The position numbers and the translations under genes are program-made. Shown in pieces: positions 1-5,201 of a DNA stretch of 5,201 bases. Position 1 is the first letter of the stretch. Every line of letters begins with the position of its first letter. The stretch is from assembly GCA_013044425.1 (NCBI GenBank), contig JABEUK010000003.1, positions 1 to 5,201 of the forward strand, written 5' to 3'. The stretch comes from Thermoplasmata archaeon (GTDB lineage: Archaea > Thermoplasmatota > Thermoplasmata > Lutacidiplasmatales > UBA184). Below the pieces are notes generated by a model. The model was given only the letters and a program-made list of their open reading frames with translations, searched no databases and had not been told where the DNA came from.

Positions 1-43
1 ATCTCTCGAACCCGTACGACCATGCCTTGGGGTAGAGCACAAC

Positions 44-352
44 CTAGCCTAGACTTTTCGGTCCGGAATCCCGAACAGATTTCCTAGCTGGTCCACTAGC
101 GATCTTTTCGTTGGTGACGTAGTACGCCGTGGCTCCCACGTCGTAGGCTACGGCGAACAGCGCCACGATACCGTGGGTGGTCAGGCGCGCGGGCCGCTGC
201 TCCATGGCAACGACCACCCGTTGGTCTCCCTTCCGCTTTGCGAGCAGGTCCACCTTGTGCCGCACCCCGGACTTTCCCGTTACGTCCGCTCCCAGGTCCA
301 CCGCGTACCCTTGCCCTCGGAGTTCCGCGGCAAGCTTCAGCATCGGACTCAT
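44..352 (-). CDS. Small Mrr-like (PD-(D/E)XK fold) nuclease-family protein
   Basis: From the ATG at 352 this is a 102-residue protein. Residues 5-50 have the look of an Mrr-type restriction-endonuclease-like core: an N-terminal helix with E10, then TGKSGVRHKVD (residues 25-35), where GxSGxxH and D35 match the usual 'G-S-G-x-x-H-x-x-D' strand, then a second strand ending in E51. The segment YVTNEKIASGPARKSVRDSG (78-97) matches the family's C-terminal 'vTn..f...A...A...g' part. In the family the acidic strand normally ends E-x-K; here it reads E51-Q-R53, so catalysis is uncertain. I chose 352 rather than the in-frame TTG at 403, because 403 would overlap the upstream CBS gene by 32 nt, while 352 begins 19 nt after that gene's stop and has a weak AAGGGA ribosome site 7 nt upstream (360-365 on the plus strand). 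It is probably co-transcribed with the CBS gene. Known members act on DNA or are uncharacterised; the exact substrate here is unknown. Confidence 0.72.
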   Translation of the reverse strand: MSPMLKLAAELRGQGYAVDLGADVTGKSGVRHKVDLLAKRKGDQRVVVAMEQRPARLTTHGIVALFAVAYDVGATAYYVTNEKIASGPARKSVRDSGPKSLG

Positions 353-371
353 GGAGCGGTCCCTTCCCGTG

Positions 372-1259
372 CTATCCAGGGGGAACCCGCAAGACGCCTC
401 CAACCCGCAGTTGGCCGAGGTCCCACGGTTTCATGATCAAATCCCACGGTGTGACCAAGCCTTCGCCGCAGAGGGCCGACCACGCTCCGCTCGCAGGATG
501 GAACTGGCCCGCCAGATCCTCCACGGTCGTGGCCGGGTCCACCTGGAGGGGCGTGCGAGGCTCGACCTCTTCGAGCGTGGAGTCCAGGAGCTTATGCGGA
601 GCCGTCCGGACCGCGTTCAGCACGTCCGGGGAGAAGATGTGGACGAGGATCTCTCGGTCCGACACGAAATCCCCGCTCTTCGAAAGCCGAACCCTACGAA
701 CCCTTCGCTTCATCATCTCCCGGAGCGCGGCCTCGATCGTCGTCGACCCCGGCAGGGAGAAGATCTCGGGCGTGGCGATCTCCCGGAGCGTGAGCTCCGT
801 CTGCAATACACCCGTCCGGTAGAGCGGGATCAGATCGGCGAGGCCCATGACCGCGGGAAGGGCGCCCTCCCGATCGATCAGGGCCCAACCAAACTTCTCC
901 TGAGAGAACGTTTCGAGAACCTTCGTGAGCATGAGCGCTTCGCCCGGGATCGAGCGCATCGTCATGGAAGCGTTCTCGCACGGTTCGAAGAGGAGGCGGT
1001 ACCACTCCTCGGGATCGGTGTGGAGTATCCGGCGAATGAGCGAGTAGCCGGAGAACACTCGATGCCCACGCTCACCCTCGGTCAGGGAAAATGTCGTGCC
1101 GTCCTCGGTCAACCGGACGATCGGGAGCACCTCCCTTCGCGGGATATCGAGAACGGTGCCCGCGACCAAGATGGCGGATCCCTCTTCGATGACCGGGAAC
1201 GGTCTCCGGGCGAGATCGGGAAGGGCATCTTCAACGTGTAGGAATATCGTGCTCGTCAT
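372..1259 (-). CDS. Multi-CBS-domain (double Bateman module) protein
   Basis: From the ATG at 1259 this is a 295-residue soluble protein. I see four CBS-like segments: a divergent one at about 25-80 (REVLPIVR, then SGYSLIRRIL), one at about 105-148 (FGWALIDREG then GLADLIPLY), a clear third at about 157-210 (IATPEIFSLP then TIEAALREMMKRRVRRVRLS and VSDREILVHIF), and a fourth at about 226-280 ending VTPWDLIMKPW. Four CBS motifs make two Bateman modules, which in known proteins bind adenine nucleotides or similar ligands and control a partner. No enzyme, transporter or DNA-binding domain is attached, so the partner is unknown. The ORF could extend to a GTG at 1295, but the ATG at 1259 is preferred: it forms an ATGA overlap with a small upstream ORF, and the extension looks like that ORF in another frame. 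The Mrr-like gene follows 19 nt downstream, suggesting an operon. The CBS assignment is strong; the count of four is by eye. Confidence 0.86.
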   Translation of the reverse strand: MTSTIFLHVEDALPDLARRPFPVIEEGSAILVAGTVLDIPRREVLPIVRLTEDGTTFSLTEGERGHRVFSGYSLIRRILHTDPEEWYRLLFEPCENASMTMRSIPGEALMLTKVLETFSQEKFGWALIDREGALPAVMGLADLIPLYRTGVLQTELTLREIATPEIFSLPGSTTIEAALREMMKRRVRRVRLSKSGDFVSDREILVHIFSPDVLNAVRTAPHKLLDSTLEEVEPRTPLQVDPATTVEDLAGQFHPASGAWSALCGEGLVTPWDLIMKPWDLGQLRVGGVLRVPPG

Positions 1260-1342
1260 CTCCGTTCGTTCCGGTCGCAATCTGGGCAGGTCCACAGCTG
1301 GTTAAGTTCTCGGGGGCCCAGGGCGTGCAGGCGCGCCCACAT
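1256..1342 (-). CDS. Small CxxC ORF, translationally coupled to CBS gene
   Basis: A 28-residue ORF starts at the ATG at 1342 and ends with TGA at 1256-1258. Its product begins MWARLHALGPRELNQLW and continues TCPDCDRNERR: an amphipathic-looking N-terminal half followed by one C-P-D-C knuckle (C19, C22) and a basic tail. One knuckle is half a zinc ribbon, so metal binding would need a dimer or a partner; this is inference. Signs that it is real: the stop overlaps the CBS-gene start as ATGA, the usual geometry of translational coupling; its third codon positions are GC-rich like the neighbouring genes; and an AT-rich GATATC lies about 29 nt before the ATG, where a leaderless archaeal promoter would sit. 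An in-frame TAG upstream excludes a longer form except by frameshift. It could instead be a regulatory upstream ORF or chance. I do not recognise a family. Confidence 0.42.
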   Translation of the reverse strand: MWARLHALGPRELNQLWTCPDCDRNERR

Positions 1343-1368
1343 CCCTGAAGAGAACTCATGGTACTCCT

Positions 1369-1374
1369 AGATAT
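1369..1374 (-). promoter_or_regulatory. Possible TATA-type box for the small ORF/CBS/Mrr operon
   Basis: On the minus strand the sequence reads CGATATCTAG here. Its centre is about 29 nt before the ATG at 1342, close to the 28 nt seen at the two clearer promoters in this window. It is a weak match to an archaeal TATA box. A competing AT-rich site, CTTAAC at 1301-1306, lies inside the small ORF and would give a short leader for the CBS gene alone. Confidence 0.3.
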
Positions 1375-1465
1375 CGGGTCGATTCTCTCTCCCCGGACCT
1401 CGCAAGGACCAAGTATCGTCCCATCCGGGCCCCGAAATCGGATGTAAATCCTCGGATGGACCACA

Positions 1466-1474
1466 TTTTATAAT
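1466..1474 (+). promoter_or_regulatory. Archaeal TATA box, leaderless start for ACT-V4R gene 1
   Basis: TTTTATAAT is the most AT-rich stretch of this intergenic region. Its centre is 28 nt before the ATG at 1498. Archaeal TATA boxes sit roughly 26-28 nt before the transcription start, so transcription would begin at or next to the ATG, giving a leaderless mRNA. No Shine-Dalgarno-like sequence precedes the ATG, in agreement. Confidence 0.75.
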
Positions 1475-1497
1475 CCGCAGACCCTCGTAAGATTGCC

Positions 1498-2322
1498 ATG
1501 TCGGCCCCGCCCGAGGGTCTTGCTCCCGATCCGCCGGAGCTGCCGAAGGATCTCTCGATCGCCATCGTACGCGAAGGAAGGCAACTGGTCAAGGCCGCGG
1601 TGGAATTCGATAACGCGCCGGGCCGGCTCGCGGACCTGCTCCAAACCCTTTCTTGCCCTGAGCACACCCTCCTCACTCTCCACCTGGCCACCACGCCGGA
1701 CCAGAGTACGGCGATCGGGCATCTCTACCTGGAGGTGACGGGCGCGGGAGAGGCCGCCGATGTGGAACGCCGACTCCGAATGAAACCGTACGTCCGGAAG
1801 GTCTTCATTCGCATGGGATATGGGGGGATCCTGGTGGACAGCGCCTTCCCGCTGGTCCTCTCCGACAAGGCTCAGGCCATCATCCTAGATGGTCAACAGG
1901 CTTCGGAAATGTTTGCGCGCGTGCGGGAGCTGATGGGATCGGGCGGCGCGGTGATCGTCTACGAGCTGGGGAAGGGCTACGGCCGGCCCAGATTCGTAAG
2001 GATCATCGGGACTCGCGGGGTCGAGTTCATGGACGCCCATCCGGAGTACGCCCTCCAGATGCTATCGGCGATGGGGTGGGGTAAGCTGACCATGACCGCC
2101 ATCGACCGGGAGAAAGGGACGGCCACCATAGTCGTAGAGGACGGGTTCGAGTGCAGGGGACAGAAGTCCACTACGCCCCACGGGCAGTTCATTCGAGGGG
2201 TCCTGGCCGGCGGTGCCTCGGTGGCCCTCGGTCGCGAGCTCGAATGCGAAGAGCGACGGTGTATCGCAATGGGCGACGAGTTCTGCGAGTACTTCCTTCG
2301 GCCGGCGGATCCGCCGGAGTGA
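1498..2322 (+). CDS. ACT-V4R domain protein with C-terminal cysteine cluster (paralogue 1)
   Basis: A 274-residue soluble protein. After a Pro-rich start (1-17), residues about 30-105 form an ACT domain: the strand LVKAAVEFDN is followed by APGRLADLLQTL, the typical 'd.pGrLa.ll..l' helix, and by ITS-like strands such as IGHLYLEVTG. ACT domains bind amino acids or other small ligands. Residues about 116-268 form a V4R (4-vinyl reductase) domain, seen best in HGQFIRGVLAGGASVALGR (228-246) and ECEERRCIAMGDEFCEYFL (249-267), where C250, C255 and C263 (perhaps with C219) are likely metal ligands. V4R domains in known proteins sense small hydrophobic molecules or act as assembly factors. No DNA-binding or catalytic domain is visible, so a sensor or adaptor role is inferred. 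The ATG at 1498 is supported by the TATA box 28 nt upstream. The gene is divergent from the CBS operon and convergent with paralogue 2. Confidence 0.88.
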   Translation: MSAPPEGLAPDPPELPKDLSIAIVREGRQLVKAAVEFDNAPGRLADLLQTLSCPEHTLLTLHLATTPDQSTAIGHLYLEVTGAGEAADVERRLRMKPYVRKVFIRMGYGGILVDSAFPLVLSDKAQAIILDGQQASEMFARVRELMGSGGAVIVYELGKGYGRPRFVRIIGTRGVEFMDAHPEYALQMLSAMGWGKLTMTAIDREKGTATIVVEDGFECRGQKSTTPHGQFIRGVLAGGASVALGRELECEERRCIAMGDEFCEYFLRPADPPE

Positions 2323-2335
2323 CCCCCGCACTCCG
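2302..2335 (+). terminator. Overlapping hairpins spanning the stop of ACT-V4R gene 1
   Basis: Two inverted repeats share bases here. CCGGCGGATCCGCCGG (2302-2317) is a perfect 16-bp palindrome in the last codons. CGGAGTG (2315-2321) pairs with CACTCCG (2329-2335), a 7-bp stem with a 7-nt loop that encloses the end of the TGA stop. A further imperfect stem (GCCA/TGGC plus CCCC/GGGG, 2335-2360) follows. There is no T-tract, which archaeal terminators usually have, so a transcript 3'-end or stability role is only possible; the palindrome may simply reflect GC-rich codon choice. Confidence 0.3.
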
Positions 2336-2758
2336 CCAGCATCCCCCCTCTCGGGGTGGCATCGCGTAGGCGCGCCAAGCTCCAGCGCGCCGCGTCGCGC
2401 TTGGGGGAGACGGTCGGGGTTAGCTGGTCCACGAGATTCCGAGGGCGGTTCGAGGTACGGCTCACCTGGCATCGGAACCCACGGCCGGTGCGGTCGTTCG
2501 CCTCCGTCTCCAAGAGCCTCCTCTGAAAACCCACCGAGCCCGTTGATCTCATGTGGCCTCCTGATCTGGAAGGCGTTGCTCTGCCCACCGCCCTCGCTCT
2601 CTGGGGCCGGCAGCTGGTGCTGCCTCGGCTACGGTCCACGCACTACCGTTGCGAAGCGTTCCTCGTTCTGCCGTTTCTGGACAGTATCGACCATCGGAGA
2701 TTCCGAGCGACGCGGGGCGTTGCCCACGTTGTGTTCCCGGCGCTGTCCCGAGCACCCG
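2323..2758. other. 436-bp intergenic region between convergent ACT-V4R genes
   Basis: No convincing gene is present. The left part is rich in GC stems, such as CCAAGC (2375-2380) with GCTTGG (2399-2404) and GGCGCGCC (2369-2376). A minus-strand frame (2552 to 2323) keeps G or C at most third positions, but it runs on 345 nt into the antisense of ACT-V4R gene 1, has no TATA box before its ATG and resembles no family I know. A plus-strand frame from the ATG at 2551 looks weakly coding but also lacks a promoter and runs into the antisense of gene 2. The region may be a decayed gene, a structured RNA or a plain spacer. Confidence 0.5.
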
Positions 2759-3760
2759 CTACGCCTTTCCAGGGGGGGTCTCGGAGGCTGGTTCGCCCTG
2801 GTTCGCAAGGGAGTCCGAGGGGAGAACTACGACCAGGTCGAACGCGAGTACATCGTCATGCCACATGAGGCCCGTCACGGCGTACTCCTTCCCGTGGATC
2901 TTCTCCATGGCTCCCCGGAGGAGACCCACGAGGAACTGTCCCTCCTTGGGGGAGTGCTCCTTCCGGTCTCCCCAGGTGCCTTCCCGCACGACGAGGTGGA
3001 ACGATGCGTCTCCATCCCGAGGTTCCGTCGGTTCGATCGTCACCAGTCCCAAGCCGGCAGCCTGGCTGGCCAGGCACAGGTTCTCGCGGAACAGCGCCCG
3101 GTCGGAATCGGGGACCCGGTCCCGGAATCGGACCGCCAGGGACTTCCCGGCGCTCAGTCCCTCCTCGTGCAGCAATGCACTCCCCGCCGTACCGTACCGC
3201 TCGCACATCATCTCCGCCAAGGAGATCCACCATTCAGTCGGAAAGATCATGGCACGATAGGTACCGTCGACCGTTGGGGGAAACGCCAGTTCCTCGAGGT
3301 AGCGCCGATTCTTCGGCGCCATCTTCACCTCGAGGACGTCCGCCTCGTGCAGCAGTTCTTCCAGGAGATCCTCGGCCTTGACCGTCGCGTGCGCAAGCTC
3401 CACATAGAAGAGGATTTCCCCGATGCTCCGGTCCTCCGATACGGTGGAGTGGGAGCCCAGGATGTCGACGTTCCTCCGGCCAAACGCTCCGGAGATCCGC
3501 CCGAGAACGGAGGGGTGCGACCGCGCTCGGACGTAGAACTCGTAGACGTCGTTGCCGCGGGGAGCGGCGGCGCCGATCGATCTGGGCCGCAACGGCAAGC
3601 GCTCCGTGTGGTCTTTCCCCGCCGGTCCGCGCTCCTCGGACACGGGTGGAGGTCCTTCCGCACGCTGAGAACGACGCGCGGTCCCGGTCCGAGATGCCGG
3701 CTTTCGGGCCGGGCTCGAAGGCGAGGAGAGCGGGGGCTTTGTCGACGAAAGCTCCGCCAT
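2759..3760 (-). CDS. ACT-V4R domain protein lacking the cysteine cluster (paralogue 2)
   Basis: A 333-residue soluble protein. Residues 1-69 are a low-complexity Ser/Pro/Arg/Ala-rich tail, probably disordered. Residues about 71-148 form an ACT domain: VYEFYVRARSHPSVLGRISG, then NVDILGSHSTVSED and the strand IGEILFYVELA. Residues about 168-313 are a V4R-like domain with RAMIFPTEWWISLAEMMCERYG near its start and GQFLVGLLRGAMEKIHGKEY (274-293) near its end. This last motif aligns with GQFIRGVLAG in paralogue 1, showing common origin. The cysteines that normally follow are absent: the segment reads TGLMWHDDVLAFDLVV, and the only cysteines are C186 and C229, far upstream. It may therefore bind a ligand without metal or have lost that site. 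The ATG is preferred because the TATA box is 28 nt upstream and no other ATG precedes the ACT domain. A ligand-sensing or adaptor role is inferred; the partner is unknown. Confidence 0.83.
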   Translation of the reverse strand: MAELSSTKPPLSSPSSPARKPASRTGTARRSQRAEGPPPVSEERGPAGKDHTERLPLRPRSIGAAAPRGNDVYEFYVRARSHPSVLGRISGAFGRRNVDILGSHSTVSEDRSIGEILFYVELAHATVKAEDLLEELLHEADVLEVKMAPKNRRYLEELAFPPTVDGTYRAMIFPTEWWISLAEMMCERYGTAGSALLHEEGLSAGKSLAVRFRDRVPDSDRALFRENLCLASQAAGLGLVTIEPTEPRDGDASFHLVVREGTWGDRKEHSPKEGQFLVGLLRGAMEKIHGKEYAVTGLMWHDDVLAFDLVVVLPSDSLANQGEPASETPPGKA

Positions 3761-3783
3761 GCTAGACTCGTGGTGGGAGTGCC

Positions 3784-3792
3784 CTATTTAAG
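3784..3792 (-). promoter_or_regulatory. Archaeal TATA box, leaderless start for ACT-V4R gene 2
   Basis: On the minus strand this reads CTTAAATAG. Its centre is 28 nt before the ATG at 3760, the same distance as at ACT-V4R gene 1. Transcription would start at or beside the ATG, and no Shine-Dalgarno-like sequence lies between. Confidence 0.72.
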
Positions 3793-4118
3793 AAGTTGCA
3801 CAGGATTCGGAAGGTCTGCCCCGAGATGGGGGGGCCGCCCGCTGCGAGACGCTCGCAGGACCCTTCTTCGCCGGGGGCGTCGAGGTCGGCTCCGCGATGT
3901 TCGAGGTCGAGAACTCCGTCCGCACACGGCGGGCGGGAAGCCGAGGCCTCTTTTCCGCGTGAATCGGAGAGTCCGACTCGTGCGGCCACCTCGTTCGTTG
4001 GTCCCGGGTTCGCAGAGACGATAGAGGCGCAGGAATACGTTCCGCCCGGAACCGCGATCGTCCGCGAAACCTCCGTCGTGGCATCGGGCGTTTGCAGGTC
4101 AAGTGGAGTCAAGGGCCG
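3793..4118. other. Gene-free spacer between divergent ACT-V4R gene 2 and the DUF3494 gene
   Basis: Several open frames cross this stretch on both strands, but their products are Arg/Ser/Pro-rich with no recognisable domain, and none has a good start. One minus-strand frame (TTG at 4112, stop at 3762) ends 1 nt before the ACT-V4R ATG, but it would have to contain that gene's TATA box. The octamer CGAGGTCG occurs twice about 24 bp apart around 3879-3910. I see no RNA gene. It may hold regulatory sites for the surface-protein gene or decayed sequence. Confidence 0.45.
4098..4113 (+). promoter_or_regulatory. Helically phased GTCAAG direct repeat, possible operator
   Basis: GTCAAG occurs at 4098-4103 and again at 4108-4113, exactly 10 bp apart, so both copies face the same side of the helix. 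The pair ends 6 bp before the TATA-like CTTTAAC, where an archaeal activator or BRE-adjacent factor could bind. The site is short and could be chance. Confidence 0.25.
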
Positions 4119-4125
4119 CTTTAAC
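4119..4125 (+). promoter_or_regulatory. Possible TATA-type box for the DUF3494 surface-protein gene
   Basis: CTTTAAC is the best AT-rich box upstream of the ATG at 4197. It would place the transcript start near 4149 and give a leader of roughly 50 nt, unlike the leaderless genes in this window. A GGGAGA at 4178-4183 could act as a ribosome site, though its 13-nt spacing is long. Confidence 0.3.
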
Positions 4126-4196
4126 CACCAGCGCGACCAATCTGCTAGTGCCAGTCGAACACATCCAAGAGCGCCAAGGGAGAGAATCGGAAGTTC

Positions 4197-5201
4197 ATGA
4201 CGTCACGAACCGAAGCGGCATGGCTCGCCGTCGCCGTGTCGCTCCTCATGGTGGGCTCCATCGCGCTCGCTCCCGTAGGGTTCGTGGCGGCGCCTCCCGC
4301 ATCACCCGGCGGTGCGAGCACACCCGCTGCATCGCTCCCGATCTCCTCGGGGACGGCGATCGCATCAGCGACCCCGATCTTTTCGGTATCGGTCGGTGGG
4401 TCGAGCAGCGTTGTAGAGATCCCATCGATCGGCGTTCGGGCTCCCTTTAGCCCGCCCCCGCCGACGGCAGGCGGGACCTTCGTGCTCTCGCCAACGACGG
4501 TGGGTCCCGGGAATATCGTGACGGTCTCCGGGACGGGCTGGGCGTCTGGTGACACATCGGTAACGATTAGCGGGACTCCGGTGGGGGCTGTCACGGGCTG
4601 CACGGTCTCCTCCGGGACAATCGGGTCCTGCACGTTCGTGACGAACGCGGGGCCGGGTACCTTCACGATCAATGCGACAGGAGTCGGGGGGGGTGACGTT
4701 AACAGCGCCCAGTTGACGGTGGTCGCGACGTGCCTACAATACCCCGTTCCCCTCGGTACGGCCTCGACCTACGCAGTTCTAGCCAATACCACGGTTACTA
4801 ACACCGGGAACACAGTCCTCACCGGGAATCTCGGGATCTACCCCGGTACCTCGAGCTCGATAACGGGTTTTCCTCCGGGAACTTTCACCGGGACGGAGAA
4901 CGCGGGCAACGCGACGGCCCAAACGGCTCAGGCGAATGCGACGACCGCCTTCGACAATGCGGCGGTCTCTGACCGTGGCGGCTGCACGCCTGTTACCATA
5001 AGCAGCCTCAGCGGGACGTTGACCCCAGGACTCTATGCATCCGGTAGCTCGATGGCTGTCACGGGCACCCTCACGTTGAGTGGTCTCGGTGTCTTTGTGT
5101 TCCAGATGCCCAGCAGCACGCTCACCACCACGACGTTCAACGTTGTTCTGGCGAACGGCGCGATCGCGGCCGACATCTTCTGGGAGGTCGGCAGTTCGGC
5201 C
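4197..5201 (+). CDS. Secreted Ig-like + DUF3494 (ice-binding-like) protein, 3' end beyond window
   Basis: The frame from ATG 4197 is open to the window edge: 335 codons, no stop, so the gene is partial. Residues 1-32 look like a signal peptide: R4, then a hydrophobic core WLAVAVSLLMVGSIALAPVG. Residues 33-93 are a Ser/Ala/Pro/Gly-rich linker. Residues about 94-177 form an Ig-like repeat (FVLSPTTVGPGNIVTVSGTG then GWASGD and AGPGTFTINATG), with C135 and C145 as a likely disulfide. From about 184 the DUF3494 (Ice_binding) domain begins: PLGTASTYAVLANTTVTNTG, GNLGIYPG, ITGFPPGTFTG, LTPGLYASGSS, GTLTLSGLGVFVFQM and ANGAIAADIFWEVGSSA, all family landmarks in order. C179 and C263 may form another disulfide. 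Typical domains need a few more tens of residues, so the end is missing. Family members include ice-binding proteins and adhesin-like surface proteins; ice binding is not proven here. ATG 4197 is the only ATG, GTG or TTG after the in-frame stop at 4146. Confidence 0.9.
   Translation, partial: MTSRTEAAWLAVAVSLLMVGSIALAPVGFVAAPPASPGGASTPAASLPISSGTAIASATPIFSVSVGGSSSVVEIPSIGVRAPFSPPPPTAGGTFVLSPTTVGPGNIVTVSGTGWASGDTSVTISGTPVGAVTGCTVSSGTIGSCTFVTNAGPGTFTINATGVGGGDVNSAQLTVVATCLQYPVPLGTASTYAVLANTTVTNTGNTVLTGNLGIYPGTSSSITGFPPGTFTGTENAGNATAQTAQANATTAFDNAAVSDRGGCTPVTISSLSGTLTPGLYASGSSMAVTGTLTLSGLGVFVFQMPSSTLTTTTFNVVLANGAIAADIFWEVGSSA

Noticed and set aside
1..20. tRNA T-arm-like GGGTTCGA on the minus strand
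   Set aside because: After TTCGAGA the next base is G, not the C61 that must pair with G53, and no D or anticodon arm fits the bases upstream.
177..1241. 354-codon open frame on the plus strand
   Set aside because: It is antisense to the CBS gene, which has clear domains, and its product resembles nothing.
85..2432. TAGCTGGTCCAC repeated at 85-96 and 2421-2432
   Set aside because: One 12-base match is about what chance gives in a window of this size, and the flanks do not match.
2323..2758. RNase P or SRP RNA in the spacer
   Set aside because: Neither strand shows the RNase P GAGGAAAGTCC-type core or the SRP GGTCAGG-CCGGAAGGGAGCAGC-type core.
2551..2868. Plus-strand 105-codon frame in the convergent spacer
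   Set aside because: Base composition is mildly coding-like, but there is no TATA box or ribosome site and it runs into the antisense of ACT-V4R gene 2. It could be a remnant; not supported as a gene.
2213..4024. 603-codon open frame on the plus strand
   Set aside because: It lies antisense to the whole ACT-V4R gene 2, its product is Arg/Gly/Pro-rich with no domain, and it overlaps the end of ACT-V4R gene 1. Long antisense frames are expected in GC-rich DNA.
3762..4112. Minus-strand 116-codon frame ending 1 nt before ACT-V4R gene 2
   Set aside because: It needs a TTG start, has no recognisable domain and contains the TATA box of the next gene.
3796..4200. Plus-strand 134-codon frame before the DUF3494 gene
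   Set aside because: The product is low-complexity Ser/Arg/Pro, without promoter or domain.
1..5201. CRISPR array or insertion sequence
   Set aside because: No regularly spaced repeats, transposase or terminal inverted repeats are seen.

Overview
The window looks like archaeal chromosomal DNA from a GC-rich genome, possibly a Thermoplasmatota relative (lineage is a weak inference). Three things point to archaea. Two genes have an AT-rich TATA-type box whose centre lies 28 nt before the ATG, as expected for leaderless archaeal transcripts. The gene families (ACT-V4R fusions, a small Mrr-like nuclease, a multi-CBS protein ending in TPWDLIMKPW) are of an archaeal type. No bacterial -35/-10 or strong Shine-Dalgarno pattern is evident.

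Layout. On the minus strand, from about 1342 down to 44, lies a compact probable operon: a tiny ORF with one CxxC knuckle (28 aa, 1342-1256), a four-CBS-motif protein (1259-372) that starts in an ATGA overlap with the tiny ORF, and a small PD-(D/E)XK, Mrr-like protein (352-44). Divergent from it, on the plus strand, is an ACT-V4R protein (1498-2322). A 436-bp stretch with no convincing gene separates it from a second, convergent ACT-V4R protein on the minus strand (3760-2759). A further 436-bp gap, with divergent promoters at its ends, precedes a secreted protein on the plus strand (4197 to beyond 5201). This last protein has a signal peptide, a Ser/Ala/Pro/Gly-rich linker, an Ig-like domain and a DUF3494 (ice-binding-like) domain cut by the window edge.

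How the parts may work together. The two ACT-V4R proteins share architecture and a GQF-x-x-G-x-L-x-G motif, so they are probably ancient paralogues. The first keeps a cysteine cluster at the V4R C-terminus and the second has lost it. Both, and the CBS protein, look like small-molecule sensors without a visible DNA-binding domain, so this is a sensor-rich neighbourhood next to a cell-surface gene. The sequence does not show that they form one pathway. The most notable items are the archaeal DUF3494 surface protein, the convergent pair of ACT-V4R paralogues, and the unlisted small CxxC ORF coupled to the CBS gene.
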